A stretch of 64,000 nt of DNA from Siderastrea radians. Lineage: Eukaryota > Cnidaria > Anthozoa > Scleractinia > Rhizangiidae. Positions 57,222-64,000 of the stretch are shown here, piece after piece. The notes below the pieces were generated by a model. The model searched no databases, had not been told where the DNA came from, and saw nothing but the letters and a program-made list of their open reading frames with translations. A program made the translations under genes and the position numbers. The stretch lies in the NCBI GenBank assembly GCA_964017195.1, contig OZ024889.1, positions 64,113,858 through 64,177,857 on the forward strand, read 5' to 3'. The stretch's first letter is position 1. Every line of letters starts with the position of its first letter.

Positions 57222-57904
57222 CAATGTAGATACTGTCACAGGATTAATTATGTGCAGGATTTGAAGTAAAAAAAAAGCATGAAAGCGGCTACGCCAGATA
57301 CGAAAAGTCACTTAAAACTGACTCTAGGTGTGGCTAAAAAGTGTGGGAACGTATTTCCCATCAAATGCAGTGGCACTAGAGAGATACAATACCCAAGACC
57401 AACTCTTCCCAAAAAAAAAACTTGTAAGGCAGTAAACAAGTAGACTGCTGACGTAGAATCAATATTTCCCGCTCAAATTTCAAATAATCACGAAACGTCC
57501 CATGACTGAATACCCAACCCTCTCTAACGTGCCGTCAGAATATTTCTTTTGGTCTAGTTTGTTCCTTCACCACTCAATTGTTGAAAATTTGCATCTTCTC
57601 GCTTGCAACGACAAATGGCCGCAAATGGCAGACGACAAACGAGGAAATTGCAGGAAAAATTATGATCACATGACACCTTGCTACCATGAAATGATTTTCA
57701 AGTAGACCGGTGTATCCCGTTTTCCCACTAGTAAGTTTTTAGTTCAATCTCAGTTTTCATTTTCCTTAAAAAAACATATTTTTATTTTCTCTGAAAAATT
57801 GACTTTCTGCGAATTAAAATGCTGTTTTACCTCACCAAAATGCTTGAAAAAATTCTTGCGTCATGTGCAATAGCCCACAAGCACTGCAAAGAAGGGGGAC
57901 ATAC
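57222..57904. other. intergenic, nothing recognised
   Basis: No exon, RNA gene or repeat supported. Confidence 0.4.
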
Positions 57905-58237
57905 TGTGTGGCACTAAATTTTTGCGGGAGTTTAATTTTGCGGATTGGCAATTTTTTGTTTTGCGGGAACTAGTTTTTGCGATTGGATAAGGCTGGTTTT
58001 TCTTGCTTGCTTTTCTTGTTGCGATTTTCTGGAGGTCACTTTCAAACAGAAGTGATAACATTTCCCTTTTTTTATTTGAGCACATGCAATAGAAAGACGA
58101 AAAAAACACTAATCAATGTCACTCTATTACAATGGAACGACAATAACTAATTCTTACGGGAAAAAATTTACGGTTATTTTGCGGGAACTTTTCTTTGCGG
58201 ATCGCGAGAAAAACCGCAAAAATTTAGTGCCTCACGG
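57905..58237. mobile_element. MITE, about 330 bp
   Basis: The left end gtggcactaaatttttgcgg and the right end ccgcaaaaatttagtgcctc plus acgg are inverted, with repeated subterminal ttttgcggga motifs. Non-coding. Confidence 0.85.
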
Positions 58238-59744
58238 TAAATCCTAGATATACTGGAGGTGGGACGGGTCAGAGGATTGAGTCAGAGGAAGCCGGTTTCA
58301 AGCTTTGCCTAGTTCCCAGGCCTCTATATATATTGCGCTGCGCGTTCATTTGGTTTTGAGTCACATGAACTGACCGTGAAGGCCTGGAAGAAAGCCCTAC
58401 AAGCTGTCGTTAACAGAAATGACAGCCGGAATACGTTTGTTTGCAGGCTAGGATAAAGCAGAAAATAATAGAGGAAAACTGCAGCAAAAGGCACAGAGCT
58501 AGAAACAACACAGGAGTGGCAGAAACTGAGAGTGTGGGGTTCAGATACATTTGCCTTCCCCGCTGGCCACAGAAGATGACATTCATCAAGAAAATCTAAC
58601 CATAAAATCCTTTATTTGCAATAAATTGTCAATTTTAAAGCATGCAAAGGACCTTTTCATAGTTAAAATCTTTTAAGTTAGCATTAATGTACATCTCTGT
58701 CTGAAATTGAACAGGTTTTTTCAAAACTCCTAGAAAATATCACCCTTGCAGAATTATTAGTATAAATTTGAAACGCTTTATTTTCTAAGCTCTTAGTCTG
58801 CAATGGAAACTAGCTTTTAATACTTGACTATCAGCGATGATAAATAGAATTCATGGCATATATGAAATAACAGGCTTTTGCAAAAATAATTACATAAGCA
58901 CAAGCAATTTCTCTGTACAGCACAGAATTGAAAATGTATCCCACCCATTTCCCAAATAAATTAATTTGAATTTACCCATTACAGCATATAAATAGTTGTT
59001 TGCTGGCTCTTAACTTTACACATAGACTTCCCTTATTGTACAATAATTAATATATTAGATTATGAGATTTTTGAATTGGTAAGGCCATGAAAATCACAAA
59101 ATAACTTTAATTTAGCCTTGCAAATTGCAATCAAGTCATCTATTGTCGAAATTTTTCAAATTGCAAATTATTTCATCAAATTTGGTATGATCTGTGATTG
59201 AACTTCATGGCGGTGCTCATGACAACACAGATTAGTACAATAACAAGGTTTAAAACAGCAACGAAATTGTTTAAATAAATGTTGTTTTTGTGTATTCTAA
59301 AACAAAATTTTTGTGGGCCTACTTTAAAAAAATGCTACTAAGACCTTAGTATAAAAAACTGAGTTAGAAAAAAATAATTTAAAATGAAACAAACCTTAGG
59401 ACCTTACTTCACTCAATGCTTAAATAACTTGTGATAATCAAACACAAGTTATAAACTAAAATTGCACCTACAGTACTCAAGGAAAAAGCAATCTGGAAGG
59501 GTAAGAAGAAACCCAAACCAAACCATTGTAGAACAAAATATGAAAACTCAAGTTTTCATATATTAAATAAGGCCCTGAAACTTCCTACTAAAGCAGGACT
59601 TCAATGCAAGTAATAAAAAATAACGATAACAATGACTTCCCCAGCACCTAACAATTTGAAATTGAGTATCCCTTATTAAAACACCTTCTACACCTCCAAC
59701 TAGCTCTTTTCCCTTAAGTACACATTAACACCACTCTTATTCTG
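58238..59744 (-). other. 3' flank and probable 3' UTR of the ERK3/4-like kinase gene
   Basis: A minus-strand AATAAA at 58616-58611 would give a 3' UTR of about 1.15 kb. No other feature is recognised. Confidence 0.4.
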
Positions 59745-62911
<3,167 letters not shown>

Positions 62912-64000
62912 CGTGGACGTCTTTATAAGATCGAAGTGTTCACCTTGGACGTAGAGGAAATAATGAGTTAGTGCTATAAGGAATAACGTATATTACCGGA
63001 CATCGTCAAGGCACAAAGTCCTTCCTCCTATGCCTCCGCCAAAATTTTTTGGTCGCTTCACATTGACCTAGTTATTTACCGGTAACGCGTTGTTGCAGAA
63101 ACAATATAACACTACATATGATTGGCTAATACGCAAAAGGTTTATCGATACGCGCTCGTGATTGGTTAGAGCGTGCTTCACTCAGCTGTTCATCACATGA
63201 TAGCATGTGACACACTAAGAGTTTGCATCAGCCATTCACAATAGCAAACTCATGCCTCTACGACACCTTTTTATTGCATAATCAGACACACACTTTCCAG
63301 CGCGTGTTTAAATGTGTGAATCCTTCCCTCAGTGTAAATATACATCTTTAGAAATATTATTTCTGCTTTGAACAGCGAGACATGAGATCGTGAGTGGCAG
63401 ACAGTTAAGAAGTACTTCCATGCACGACATTTCTTTCTACGCACGCAACGCCCAAGGTCATTTAGTATGCATCATACGTCCTCTCAGCAGCTTACTCCGC
63501 TGCCTTTCCGGTTTTTATCATCATTAAACTGAAGAAACGATTACGAGATTTCGAATTTCAAAGCCTCTTTTTCGTCTATTTTAAAACACTAACTTCTTTA
63601 GTTTCTATCCACAGGATCGATCCATTTTTCGTTTTGAACATTTGAAATTTCGGTTTGAAACATGTTTCCGTTTTGAGTCTGAGGGGGCGCAAGTGACGCA
63701 CACGGGAAGACTTTCGACCACACTGAAACGTAAATTTATTTCAATATTTGCATAAAAGCATAAAAAAATTAAAGGAAGTTGGAGTAGCGAGAGAATCAAA
63801 TTTGACGGATGACGTTCGAACTTCAACAAGGAATTTTCAGTTTTACGGAGAATTCGAACTCATTGATGTCATGGGAGAGGAAATTGTTAATACAACAAAG
63901 ATTCTTCCAACTGCGTTGGTAGAGCGCAACACCTGTCTAGATCGTATTCAAATATAGCACAGCTGATAAAAAATTTACAAGATGTTTCTAAAAAAGCGGA
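62912..64000. other. upstream region of the kinase gene
   Basis: Likely contains the promoter and 5' UTR of the minus-strand kinase. Open frames at 63605-63957 have no recognisable motif. No repeat structure was identified. Confidence 0.4.

Overview
The window looks like nuclear DNA of an anthozoan cnidarian, probably a stony coral. This is inferred from genes split by short-to-medium GT-AG introns, two apple/PAN plus fibrinogen-like secreted protein genes of a kind expanded in corals and anemones, Penelope-like retroelements (PLEs), CR1/L2-like LINE fragments, a tRNA-headed SINE and many short inverted-repeat (MITE-like) elements. Nothing in it looks bacterial, organellar or viral. Most of the DNA is non-coding.

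Region 1 (1-35 kb) is repeat-rich and holds a local family of fibrinogen-like genes: a single long exon at 3111-3866 (-), a broken copy at 6729-8555 (+), an intact three-exon gene at 14768-18011 (+), and an intact three-exon gene at 29754-33430 (-). The two intact genes share exon 1 and exon 2 lengths (316 and 150 nt), all in phase 1, and encode signal peptide + PAN/apple + fibrinogen-like protein. Between and around them lie LINE remains, a PLE 3' end (13.15-13.74 kb), a nearly whole but decayed PLE bounded by 633-bp inverted arms (20.24-23.43 kb), a small two-exon gene with a CXC-type cysteine motif (25925-27296), and a degenerate ~115-bp minisatellite (28.3-28.87 kb). A diverged direct duplication (24.0-25.0 kb and 35.3-36.6 kb) brackets the minus-strand fibrinogen-like gene.

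Region 2 (35-41 kb) holds LINE and PLE remnants (a third PLE at 37.27-38.13 kb with inverted arms and a 12-bp target duplication) and a 272-bp tandem duplication.

Region 3 (41-54.7 kb) is one eleven-exon gene, a PTPN9/MEG2-type tyrosine phosphatase (CRAL-TRIO lipid-binding domain followed by a PTP domain, 615 aa as modelled). Its introns are full of transposons, including a textbook hammerhead ribozyme between two (TA)n tracts (45824-45866) and a DNA transposon nested inside another whose empty site survives as a nearby paralogous copy. One intron uses a GC donor.

Region 4 (54.7-64 kb) has fold-back elements, two tandem tRNA-like SINE copies, and a two-exon atypical MAP kinase of the ERK3/ERK4 (MAPK6/MAPK4) type on the minus strand, convergent with the phosphatase gene. 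Its activation loop lacks both TxY and the SEG motif.

The most notable structural theme is self-cleaving RNA. One canonical hammerhead and a recurrent hammerhead-like fold at each of the three PLE termini can be drawn by hand from the sequence.
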